64,000 nucleotides of DNA from Leptoclinus maculatus (Eukaryota; Chordata; Actinopteri; Perciformes; Stichaeidae), in the NCBI GenBank assembly GCA_032191485.1, contig JAVDOI010000004.1:20240443-20304442 (forward strand), written 5' to 3'. The notes under the pieces are model-generated. The model saw only the letters and a program-made list of their open reading frames with translations, did not search any database and was not told the DNA's origin. Below are positions 36,036-46,544 of the stretch, one piece after another; the first letter of the stretch is position 1, and the number at the start of each line of letters is the position of its first letter. The translations under genes were made by a program, and so were the position numbers.

Positions 36036-37539
36036 CACAAGTACTTGGTCATTGATAATTTTATGCAGGTCCAGTCACATTAGATAGAGAGAAAGACATA
36101 GAGAAAGCTGCATGCAATGTGGAAGAAGTCGCTGGTACTGACAAACCCACGGAGAATAATCCCCAAACTCTGTAGTGTCGAGTACTGGCCTGCAAACCCC
36201 ACTCTCATCATCCTCATTTCCATCAGCAGCAGGCAGCTGTTTTAAGCCAAAAAGCTCTGATAAACCCATTGTACACTATTTGCCCATCACTTAACAGCAG
36301 ACAGACACAGTTAGTGACTATAGCTAGTGAACATAGTGGAGTATTTAGCAGATAAAGAGCCAGCCATTTCCCTCAGCAGTTTGTTAAGATTAAAACTGAG
36401 CTAGAGGGAGAGTAAATATTGGACTGTACATTCGCTAGAAAACAAAAACATTGCTCAAAATGAGTTGCTGTATTCAGACATTAGCTATCCTTACTAGTTA
36501 GACTCCTTACGTTCTTGTTACTAACTTATTTGAAGAGTTTGATTGCCGAGATTGACAGGGTTGTATTTAGAATGTATATAGGCTAACTTATCAGAGTTAA
36601 CACGCATCAGTTTTAGACAAATTTGTGCAGAGTTGTTCATGATACCAACCATTTGCGATAGCGGAACCAGCATGGCACGGGAGGGGTAGAGCGAGGGGAG
36701 ATAATAGTTAATTGATCACGGATGGCGTTGTTCTCTAACAAAATCTAAAATGGGTTGCCAAATATACTTTGGCTGTTAATATACCTGGGCGTATATACCT
36801 GTATCTGTATTCAGATAATTAATGTTATACAGAAAAAAATGTTGGTGAAAAGAAAACAGTTGAAATCTTCTAGTAATGAATGGTTTGGTTAATACAAACT
36901 CTCTCTTAATATGCATTATTTTATGGCTTGTTTAATCCTCAGGTGAAAGTGCAGAGTCAGTCAGCATCATAACGGACCAACTTGTCAGCCCATCACTTAT
37001 CACTCATATTTTCCATGTTGGCGTCCAGTGCGATTCTGATGCCTCCCTGTCAGTGATGTCAGTCTGAGAACAGCATGTGCACCCGCTAAGAAGGCTTTGA
37101 CGATTCAATTTGACGTAAATGCCAGTGAGTCATCACCACCACTGCTTTGGCAGAGACACAGGGTGTGGACGCTGGCCATCTGGGCCAAGGGAATGGACAC
37201 ACAGACTGCCTGCAGGGCATGCAGTCATTTGGTGGTGGCATATAATGACGCTCACAACAATAGAGACTGGGCTTGTTGAGAAGTTACAGTGTGCTTGTTG
37301 CTACGGCAAAGCTGAGTGTTTGTACCAAGCATCAAGTCCAGAAATTGATAATTAATTCATGGATTGATTGATATTCACTGTGTCATTACAAGAATATACT
37401 TTGTATCGTATTGCTCATTGCATACCAGAAAATGAAGTTGCTGGATGGCGAAAAAGGGAATCGTCCAGTGTACAATGGCCATTTTTTAACATGTCTGACT
37501 TGGCTCTTGGTCAGATACTTGGCTCAGCTGTAATTTGAG
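36036..37539. other. intergenic DNA, nothing recognised
   Basis: AT-rich sequence without exon or repeat that I can name. Confidence 0.5.
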
Positions 37540-37760
37540 GTAAAATGTAATGCTATAAAATAATGGCTAGTTTTAGCATGCTGTTGTAGATGAATATGCT
37601 GAAGTGACATTAGCATGTTGCCATGCATATATAAAATGCTTACATTTAGGATGTTAGTCTGTCTTGCTAATTTGTTTGTGTGTTGGAATGCTGATGTTAG
37701 CTTATTAGCATGCTATTTTAGCATTGCTTTCAAAGTACATCTAAGGCTGCTGAGAATTTA
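37540..37760 (+). repeat. TTAGCATGCTA-rich dispersed repeat fragment
   Basis: Many spaced words of type TTAGCATG, ATGCTGATGTTAGC and TTAGCATGCTATTTTAGCAT, ending AAAGTACATCTAAGGCTGCT GAGAATTTAG, match a common fish repeat. Degenerate. Confidence 0.5.
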
Positions 37761-38818
37761 GTTTGTTTTAAGGTGTGTTCAGACTAGGCGTGTCAGTTTC
37801 AGCTATTTTTGCTTTCGATAGCCGACACCCATTAACCGCTAACAAACAAACATTATATGTAAATGTATTGTATTTTATATATTGTTGTTGTATTTGTGTC
37901 TGTGTCTGTTTTGTGTTGTCTTGCCTAATTTTGTTTCCTGCTGGCTTTGCTGAAGTTTATTGCCACATTTTGATCAGGTCACGGGTAACCGCTTGTTATC
38001 AGCTGATATTCATTCTAAATAATGTAGTTTGAATGGTGGGTTTGATCGGTGGTCTCTATGAAGGCAGATCAGAAGAGCTGTCTCCTGTACTTACGTACCA
38101 TTACTCTCCACATGTTCAAAAGTCTTGGACTTTTATGTGTCATCACTGACATTTGTAGATTTAATGTCTTCCTTATGTCAACTAAACCAAACTTGGACCA
38201 AAAACTAATTGTGAATTGAAACTGCTCGTGATGTAGTACATTCCTTTGTCTTAGTCACGTGTTTAAGGGTTTATTGGATGTTAGAGCCTTGATTTTTATT
38301 TAAGTGATTCATGGAGGTCTTTTGGTTGTTTTGCTAGCCCTTCACCACATGGAAGTGAGAGGTCTAGGGTGAACTACAGAACAGCACTGCATGGACGGAG
38401 TTCAGTACTGTCAGAAGGGTAGCTGCTCACCGTCTAGCAGGCCATGGTGCAGAATTTCTAATGTGCAAGAAAATACAGTTTCTGAGTTGATTAAACAGCT
38501 GATCTCTGATGAATCTCCCACAGAAGGTCACACAGTACTTGCATCCTGATAGGAAGTGTGTTACACCAGCAATATATGCAGCGTTATGTCCTGAGTAGCT
38601 ATTAATCACCGCTGGAGCTTCTCTATTGCTAGCCTGTTCCATGTTCAGTAGCACACTAACCTACTTATGTGGTCTACTGTTTGTGTCCTGACACAGAGGC
38701 AACAGAATGGGCCGATATACGAGAGCTTCATTATCGCAACCATTTCCTCTGGTTTTCCTCTTTGACTCTGGGCCATTTCCATCAACCAGCTTGTGTAAGA
38801 TAAAAGATGTGTGGGTAC

Positions 38819-38821
<3 letters not shown>

Positions 38822-38899
<78 letters not shown>
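38822..38899. repeat. (TG)39 microsatellite
   Basis: Uninterrupted TG run. A (CA) run in the opposite sense lies 137 bp to the right. Confidence 0.95.
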
Positions 38900-38900
<1 letters not shown>

Positions 38901-39035
38901 ATTATGTGTGCCAGACTGCGTAGGCATACTAGTAATAGCTCCATTATGAGTGAGTCACAGTATAATTACATTAGTACAGGAAAACTAAAGTTTCTTCGTA
39001 AGCACAACCGTCCTTTAGCTTTACGATGAAACTCC

Positions 39036-39036
<1 letters not shown>

Positions 39037-39084
<48 letters not shown>
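39037..39084. repeat. (AC)24 microsatellite
   Basis: Uninterrupted AC run, complementary to the TG run at 38822-38899. Confidence 0.95.
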
Positions 39085-39090
<6 letters not shown>

Positions 39091-39917
39091 CTGTTTGCCA
39101 TCTCTTCCTACAAACTGCCCTAAATGCCATCTTATGATCTTGCCAGAAGCGATCCATGTGTCATTAATAAGCATCAGATTTCATATCACCAACCTGTACT
39201 ACAAAATGGGGTCAACATTTAGTCTATGTCTCAGGTAACTGGCATATTGAGAAGTGAAACTAACATCATAGAGCATCACCTATGTGTCATTTCACAGCAC
39301 ACACACTTGAGACTAACAACCACTCTCACTCTTTTGAAGGGAACTAACTGGATGTTCTACTGACCAATGGAGCGTCGCATGCACTTTAAGATATAGGTCA
39401 TTTAAACCTTGATGTCGTGTTGCAGCTATCTAGGTCATGTCTTTCAAGATTATTCAAACAGGTTCTCTTAATTGCTGCTTTTAGTCCCTATAGGGTCTTA
39501 TAATCAAGTACATTAACTGAACAGGAGAGAAGATGACCCAGTTTGACTGCTATAATCTCAATTGATTATTTTACTTCATCAATATTTTCTGCTCAATTAC
39601 TTCCTCTTTGGCCTCAGGCTTTACTGACAGTACTTAACAGAGTTGAGTACTGTCATAAGATAGTTATGAAAGCCAATCTGCACCGCCCAACCAATGTTAT
39701 GCATTATAGTAGCACAACTGTCAGGACTCAGACGAGGACAGAGTGTGTGTGTGTATGTGTGTGCGTGTGTGTTTGAGAAAGAGTGAGAAAGTCACAGAGA
39801 GAGGGAAAGAGAAGGTGGAAGGTGCACGGCAATGTTTCTGTAAGTTGTTAATAACTTACTCAGAACGCTGCTCACTTTTTCACCCGCCTACCCGAACCCA
39901 TGAACCCCGAGCATCTC

Positions 39918-40339
39918 TACTGCAGCAGCAGCTGTCTTCTTTGCAGCAGTCATCGCCTTCTTCTTGGGTTTAATTTTCGGCATGTTGTTGTCCTTTCAAA
40001 TATTTTCGGAAGAGTGATTTTGTCTCTGAAAATCTGAATTATTTATACCCTGACGCTTCATCCGGGACGCATCCGTGACACATCCGCGCCGTGTCCGTGG
40101 CGTATCCGTAGTTGAACCGTGGTCAAACCGTGCTCATCCGTGGCCATCCGGGATAAACCAGGCTTGAACAGGGGTGATCCGTGGCGGAACCGTAGTAGAA
40201 CCGGGAAACATGTCAAATGTGTTTGATTTCCTTCCCGGATCACCACGGATCACCCCGGATCTCACCTCTTTTTATCCGAGGTGATATGGGGTGATCCGGG
40301 GACATCCGTAGTATATCCGGCTTTCGGTGGAACTGGGGC
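39918..40339 (-). mobile_element. CCGGAT-motif transposon, copy 2 (truncated, inverted)
   Basis: On the minus strand this copy has the 5' terminus (GCCCCAGTTCCACCGAAAGC next to TTAA at 40340-40343), the left motif array, the TATA box and the ATG with its first 20 codons. Homology to copy 1 then ends, and there is no second terminal repeat. The roughly 130 bases around promoter and start codon differ from copy 1 at only a few positions. The left array is about 100 bp longer than in copy 1, so motif number varies between copies. Confidence 0.7.
40040..40047 (-). promoter_or_regulatory. TATA box inside CCGGAT transposon copy 2
   Basis: The minus strand reads GGGTATAAATAA, followed by the same leader as copy 1 and the ATG at 39983-39981. 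The encoded start, MPKIKPKKKAMTAAKKTAAA, is the same in both copies. Confidence 0.5.
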
Positions 40340-40794
40340 TTAACATGATTGAACTCCACTGTTCTTGGTTCAATCAAACTCACCCTGTCTTAAGAATAGT
40401 TCGCCACCTCAGATTTTAAATCACATTCTGCAGCTGAATACAAGATTAGATGTTAACATGGACATTTCTCCCCGTGGACTGTGAAGTAGGGCGACACAGA
40501 GACCTAATTTCGGCTAGATAGAGCCATATATTATGTGGGTCAGTCTCCTGGACAGTTTTCACAGTTTGCATCCTCCTAGAAGGCATTGTGATTCCATATC
40601 TTGTGAATAAATGGCTGTAATATGTCTAGGTCTAGCTCTTGAGACTGTCTGTTCATATATCTCACTGTCTGTGTTCCCTGTGGTTCTTGACGCACCTCCT
40701 AAATCCATTTTCTGTACCCACCTGATCTTGCATAGTTAATCTCGTGTTTTTAACATGATTAACACCTGAACAAACGAATATATGATTGAAATCA

Positions 40795-40862
40795 ACGTAA
40801 GGCTTTAGCTAGTAGCCAGTTAGCTTAGCATGAAGAACAGAAACTGGGGGGAAACGGATACC
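40795..40862 (-). repeat. fragment of the same dispersed repeat as 9380-9570
   Basis: On the minus strand it reads GTTTCCCCCCAGTTTCTGTT then CTTCATGCTAAGCTAACTGG, the end part of that repeat family. Short piece only. Confidence 0.4.
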
Positions 40863-41886
40863 TACGTCTCGTTAAGAATAGAATAGTTAGAATAATTCTA
40901 GCATCAATAGGATCAATACAAAAAAAGGGATCAACTTCTCTCTTCTACACCGATTAGTATTTCAGGGGGTGGTGAAGTGGGCAAGTGCAAATTGGCCCCA
41001 ACACTTCATGCCCCTGGCTGCTGTGATCCCATCACAAGATGGTCTCTAGTAGTAGTAGTTGTTGGTAATATTGTTCATCCACAGACTTCAGATTATTCTG
41101 TTATTGATGTCAGTGAATGTCAGCTTGCATAAAAGCATCAAATCAGTGTGTATAAGATATGTTTTAAAATCACACACTTGATTCAGACCTGCAGTTTACT
41201 GAAACTAATGAGCAGCAGAAACGATGTTGACACTCAGTAGCCCAATTTCGAGCCATTTCATTTTGGCTGATAGGACCCTCTGCTGTCATCATAATCTTCC
41301 CTCTTGTTTATAAGTTACAGCTGTTCTGACACTGAGAAGGGGAAAACAGAGCAATCCCCGAGGAACACAGATGGTGGTGGTGTGTGTGAGTGCATGCTAA
41401 TTTGTGTCTTGTTATGCATATGTACTAGTTTGGGTGTACAATTATGAGCATCATGAACAAGAAAGAGGCAGAAGAAGACCTCCTTTAATGGCAATAGCAA
41501 CTGTACATCTGCATAAAGTAATTTGTCCTTTATCTGTACTGTTCTCTCAAGAATGTGTTATTGTGTTTAAAGGTGCTAAATTAAAACATTCTGAACGTTA
41601 TTATAGCAGCAAACAACTGTGTGCTTTGTGAAGATATCGTGGAGTAATGGTGTCCTGAGCACAGAATGAAGTCACACTCCCTCTCTGCGTGTTGTAATCT
41701 GAGCTTCTCCGAACCTTGTTATCGTAGCCGGACCGACTGTAAGACTGTCAGTGCATGTGAGTCCCAGTGTGTGTGCCCCACTGGCTTGGGGCCCACATCA
41801 CCCTCTTTTGCATCGTGGCTACGAGTAAGCGACTATTTTTCCTTTACACATGGAGAGGCCCACAAAAATATTTTCGGTTCATGAAA

Positions 41887-41941
41887 CTGTGGTGGTACAA
41901 AATAGACTTTTGTACCAAAATAGACTTTTGTACCACCACAG
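41887..41941. repeat. perfect 16-bp inverted repeat with internal direct repeats
   Basis: CTGTGGTGGTACAAAA and its exact inverse TTTTGTACCACCACAG enclose 23 bp that repeats TAGACTTTTGTACC. The 55-bp segment can form a hairpin. It may be a small recent insertion or replication-slippage product. Confidence 0.85.
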
Positions 41942-44060
41942 AGTCTAGATAATTAATGGGAAACACTGTTTTCACCGTGTCAAGGTGAGTCAGAGGCATT
42001 AGAAAAAGACAATGGTGTTGTAAGAACTGGCACACAGCACCAGGGAATCAGACCACGGCTTAATACAGCAAGAAGGCCGCTCATTGTTCAGCCTTGTATT
42101 GAACAGACTGCCCCTAGGGAGTAAGTGGTGGTGAGAGACAGGCAGAGTGCAGAGACAGAGTGCTCAGAAGATACTGGCCTACATTTTGTCCAGTGGAGTA
42201 CTGTGTCAGCAGCACACACATACAGGCACAAATTCATTTGTAAACCACAGGCACGTATGTATACTGTCAAAATCAAGTTACTTACACATTGTCACACAGA
42301 TCATGTCATGTAAATGCATTTCAAAACATCACATGCACTAAAATGCACGCGCGGATGGACCAGCTACATAAACAGAGCAACGAGAAGCTCGGACACACAG
42401 AGGGAATGTGACTTCACTCTCTGCTCAGGACGCTCTTATTCCACCATATCTTTATAGCAAATAGTTGTTTGCTGCTATTCTACTTCAAAGCTATTTCAGT
42501 GGTGCCATTCTATATCTATTTTTTTTTGTTTTGGTAATATCATTACTAATGCAACATGGCTATAGGTCAAGCTCAGAAGTGTCAAATTGTCAGAAAGAAC
42601 AGTCACAGCCAACAAGAAAGGGATCATTTAAGGCAAATATTTTGGTATTACAAGATGAAACAAGTTCAGGAAAGCTAATGTGTCCATAGTGTCTGCTAGG
42701 AGTGCCAAAGAGTAAAAGTAAAGACTTGCAGTATGTTAAAAGCAACACTGTCAGAAACAAATGGAAGTGGTTCACAGACACAAACCAGGTCAGTAGATCA
42801 CCTGCTTAAACGTTTTTGACTTCTTGCCATACGCACAAGCGTGGGCTCCTACACTTGTTCATATGCTGTTCTCTTTGTGTGCATGTCTGTAGGAGTATCA
42901 TTATGTGATGTTTCTGTTGGCTTTGAATGCATCCCTGACTTAGTGAGTCATCTATGATTAGCTGTTACAGCAGCTATAGATTCTGCAGAGCATTTGTCTT
43001 CCTTTCACTGTCAATCGGTAGGAGTCTCACTAAGCTCTACATTGAGCTGTTTGTGTTTCTTGGATAAGACATGCTGCTGCTGCTGTATCAAATCTATAGC
43101 AGCCTGCTGTCTCTGCTGCTCGCATGAAGGTAAATCTCAAAATGTTTGGCGATGGATCCAAGCACATGGATTTTTAGAAATCATAGCACACTGAAAGGCT
43201 ACTTAGCACACGATTATTATGCACAGCCCTACTAATATAACTTCATCAATGTAGCAGCTGTTATATAGGGCTAGACACTGGAACTTCAAAGTGTAAAACA
43301 CCATGTTGTTAATGGTGCAGTGTGTTTGCAATATGGGATGAACAGTTGAAACTTTGTGGCTTGTTTACCTGTTGCTTAAATATCCATGTAAACATGGACA
43401 AGTATGGGCATTTAAGCTATGCATATGCATTATTTCACGATGACTCATGAAATTCCAGAGGCACAATATCTGCTGTCAGATTTTAAAAAAGCTAGACATG
43501 CCTGAATCTGCCTTCTCCTCACCAACTGTCTTCATTATTGTACCTGTTGAATGTGAACCAAAAGGACATTTTTCAAAAAAAGCAAACAGACAAACAAAAA
43601 AACATTACATTCCAGCATATATTGATGCATTTTAGCTTCAGGTGTAAATTGGGTTATTTTAATGTCAGCACATTCAGGGTTCAAGGCTGATTGATATTGT
43701 TTTTTCTGTCTATGGAGCGTTCGCTACCTGCGTTGGCAAATTTGAGTGACAGAAATGGGTCATGTCTACCGCAGAGCAGACAAAGAACACAGTCACAAAT
43801 GTGTATGATGAGAAATGCGAGGGCTCTCCATTAACATGCATTGTCTTTTTTACCACCTCATTATAACCCTGAAGTGACTAAAAGCTTCCCCTTTTTCATG
43901 AGGATGCGTTTTCAGCTCTCCCTCATAACACATCAAACTAAAGGTCCTCTCTCATGTGAGCTGTTTAATAACTGAACCAGAAACAGAGAATAACTAATGT
44001 ATGCAATATTACTGTCCATAAAACAATAACACCTTTACAAAAAAGAGTGACGTCATATAA

Positions 44061-44067
44061 TTTATTT
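44061..44067 (-). terminator. candidate poly(A) signal of xxylt1 (distal)
   Basis: The minus strand reads AAATAAA here, followed within about 20-50 bases by T-rich and GT-rich sequence (CTCTTTTTTG, GTGTTATTGTTTT). That is the expected downstream-element layout. It is the best-formed signal I found after the xxylt1 stop. Confidence 0.4.
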
Positions 44068-45350
44068 AGGAATTCTGATGACACAAAAGAAACAAAAATC
44101 AAAACACAACCAGAAGTTTACTGTATTTGTGTCACAGAAAGGGTGTGTATGAAAGTCATTGAGTCTAACATTCATTAAAAATATGTTTGGCTGCTTTCAC
44201 AAACCTGATCATTCTCACACTATCTTGAATCTCCAGTTATTTTCAACTTCCCAAGTTATACACAGTTGTGTTGGTGGGTAACAGTAACACAAAAACATGG
44301 GTAACACTTTTTTTTCTTCTTCCCACTATTAATTTCAAAGGAGGTTCCTGGAAAGAACTACAGATATGTAATTTGATTCTTATTATAAAGGGAATAGAGA
44401 AAGTGTTTGATTCCAATTAATACTATCTATTCATTGCTGGATTAGGGTTATTGGCCTAAAACAGAAGGAAGTGGAGGTACTTTGTTGCTGCCCTATGTGC
44501 CAGCCGGCGCAATGGAGATGAGTGAGTGAGTAAGTGATTCATTGCTGGCATAACCCAGAGGGTCTTTTAGTCAGATCACGGGAGATCAAAGTTATCTACA
44601 GGTAAGAGTAATATATATATATTTCAAAGGATAAGTAGCCCATAATCTACCGCTTTGCAATATGCCAATCAGAGCAAAATACACTTTTTTAGATTAGTTC
44701 CATTTCCATCTTTTGCCAGTGGTTTCAGTTCTTTAAACTACACTATAAATGCCAACTTAAATAAACGTTCAATGTTTCTGGGAAATTCATCACATTGAAT
44801 TATTAATTGCATTTTTCTTGTTTTGTTTTTCCACTGTAATAATGCAGTTGTGATCAAGAATAACTCACTCTACCGGCATAAAAAGACGCTCATAACAGCA
44901 GTTGGCAGCAGAGTTTTCACAGTGTCCATGTCGGCATTTCTAATTTTTAAACATAGTTAACATAGTTAAAATATAATGTTCTTCAGCAAACAAGTATCCT
45001 TTCCTCAAATGCACCAGTATGAAGAATTGCTGCCTAAAGAGTGGGAATCAATCAAAAACTACAAAAATCTGGAGCGGTCTTTAAAACAAAGAACAAATAA
45101 AAATCAATGCTATAAAATAAATCTACCTGTCGTCTAGTCAACACAACCCTTAATGATAAAGATTGTGTTTTGAAGTTGTAAAGTGCAATTTGAAACAGAA
45201 TGGAAGTTCATTTTCATTTTTTACTATGATTCAACGGTTCCATGTGTTTTAGAGCTGTAGAGATTGAAGATGGTTGTTCTGAAAGAGCCTAAAAAAGTAT
45301 TGACCAGCTTCAGGGGGAATTCAAGAGATGTGCATTGATTTGCGATAATG

Positions 45351-45356
45351 TTTATT
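45351..45356 (-). terminator. alternative proximal poly(A) signal of xxylt1
   Basis: The minus strand reads AATAAA about 800 bases after the stop codon. The downstream sequence is not clearly GT-rich, so it is weaker than the distal candidate. Confidence 0.25.
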
Positions 45357-45977
45357 CTCAAGTGTCTTCAGTCTTTGACTCCACTGATGGTGAAGGGCAG
45401 GCTATTCAGATGCTTCACTCTCACTGTGTGTACATCGCCTCAGACAATTTCCTGACTGATGAGTATTGAGTGTTGACATTTCTTTGAATCCGAGTGGCAG
45501 TTCAGTGAGCACAGCAAGAAAACTCCAAAATGGGTCAGTGTCTACATGGCCGCTTCACTCTTTCTGAAACGTGGGTGTTTGGCCTCAGCTCAACTGCAAA
45601 CACAGGGTCACAAACAACAGCCACAATTGTTAACCATTATCTCCCCGTCCCCTCCAGCAGCCTGATGTAATCTCCACCCCCATCGCCCCCTTTCCTACCT
45701 GCAGAAAGATGTTTAAAAAGAACTGTGGCAGTGTGTTGTGCCTTGCGCCCGAGTGGCTCCGGAGAGAGCCTTATTCAGTAAGGTGCTGTGTTGGCCAATC
45801 AAATACAGGCAAAAAAAGGTCCTGGTAGCTTATTTTGTAACGTGAACAGAAGAGATGGGTGCCAACTATTGCAGCTCCTTGCATTGCTGTAACGGGGGGC
45901 TTTCAACCTGACCAAGACTTATTCTAAATTGATATGGTTGAACGCCATATTTGTAGCAACTTTTATGGGCCCCATGG

Positions 45978-45991
45978 CCGGCAGGGGGCAG
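45978..45991 (+). promoter_or_regulatory. candidate CTCF-binding motif
   Basis: CCGGCAGGGGGCAG differs at one position from the vertebrate CTCF core CCASYAGRKGGCRS. It lies in the inferred xxylt1 3' UTR, about 160 bases past the stop codon. This is a motif match only; occupancy is unknown. Confidence 0.4.
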
Positions 45992-46147
45992 AGTCTGTGA
46001 CTACACTGGCATTATAGTGGTCAAGAAAAGAAACTGCTGTACAAGTCAAAATCCTCCCTTCCAATAAGCAGGAAAAATATTTTCCCTAAACTATATTGTA
46101 GATGTCATAGCCTCCTTTTGGGTTCCAGCATCAGTCCTGTGCCTACA

Positions 46148-46544
46148 TCAGTCATCCGGTATAGGAGAGTTGCAGTTCCCATGGTAGATATATACAAGTC
46201 CATCACAGCGATAATACATCTGAAACACGTCCACGTATCCGTGGTCCCGCCACCAGGTGCACAGCTGCCGGTTCCACCCACAGGCCAACGTATAAAACAG
46301 TTCAGGATGCTCCATGCCGATCATGGTGAAGAAGTCCTGGTCCCCCAGGTGGCCCCTGAAGCGATACTGGTCTGCTAGTTTGGCCACATTGCTAGGCTCC
46401 AACAATTGGTTATAGAGCGCTGAGTCCCTCATAGCACCTAGGTCCAATAACATCACACCGCTGTTGAAGCCCGGGAGGCCGTCAGGAGGAGGATCGCCTA
46501 CTCTGGTCTGAGGGTTCTCCTTACGATACTGCCAGAAGGTGTGT
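46148..46544 (-). CDS. xxylt1: xxylt1 terminal coding exon, 397 bp
   Basis: The acceptor TTTCCTTAG lies just right of 46544. The first base completes the Arg codon, and HTFWQYRKENPQTRVG follows. The exon encodes the C-terminal half of the catalytic domain: GFNSGVMLLDL (the GT8 NSG motif), RGHLGDQDFFTMIGMEHPEL (the DQD segment), WNRQLCTWWRDHGYVDVF and finally YHGNCNSPIPDD, then TGA at 46150-46148. In GT8 enzymes the His-Gly near the C-terminus contacts the nucleotide diphosphate. The C-terminus IPDD is close to the family's usual end, so the stop looks genuine. Confidence 0.95.

Larger units (their letters stand above)
40344..44039. other. intergenic DNA downstream of xxylt1
   Basis: Holds a repeat fragment (40795-40862) and a palindrome (41887-41941). 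No further exon found between the xxylt1 3' end and the left edge. Confidence 0.55.
44040..46147 (-). other. xxylt1: probable xxylt1 3' UTR
   Basis: This region follows the stop codon, has no coding character, and runs to the best poly(A) signal downstream on the minus strand. The length of about 2.1 kb is inferred. A shorter form ending near 45330 is possible from another AATAAA at 45351-45356. It contains a CTCF-like motif at 45978-45991. Transcript data would settle the end. Confidence 0.4.

Noticed and set aside
46118..46378. 86-codon plus-strand frame opposite the xxylt1 last exon
   Set aside because: Shadow of the real coding exon on the other strand.
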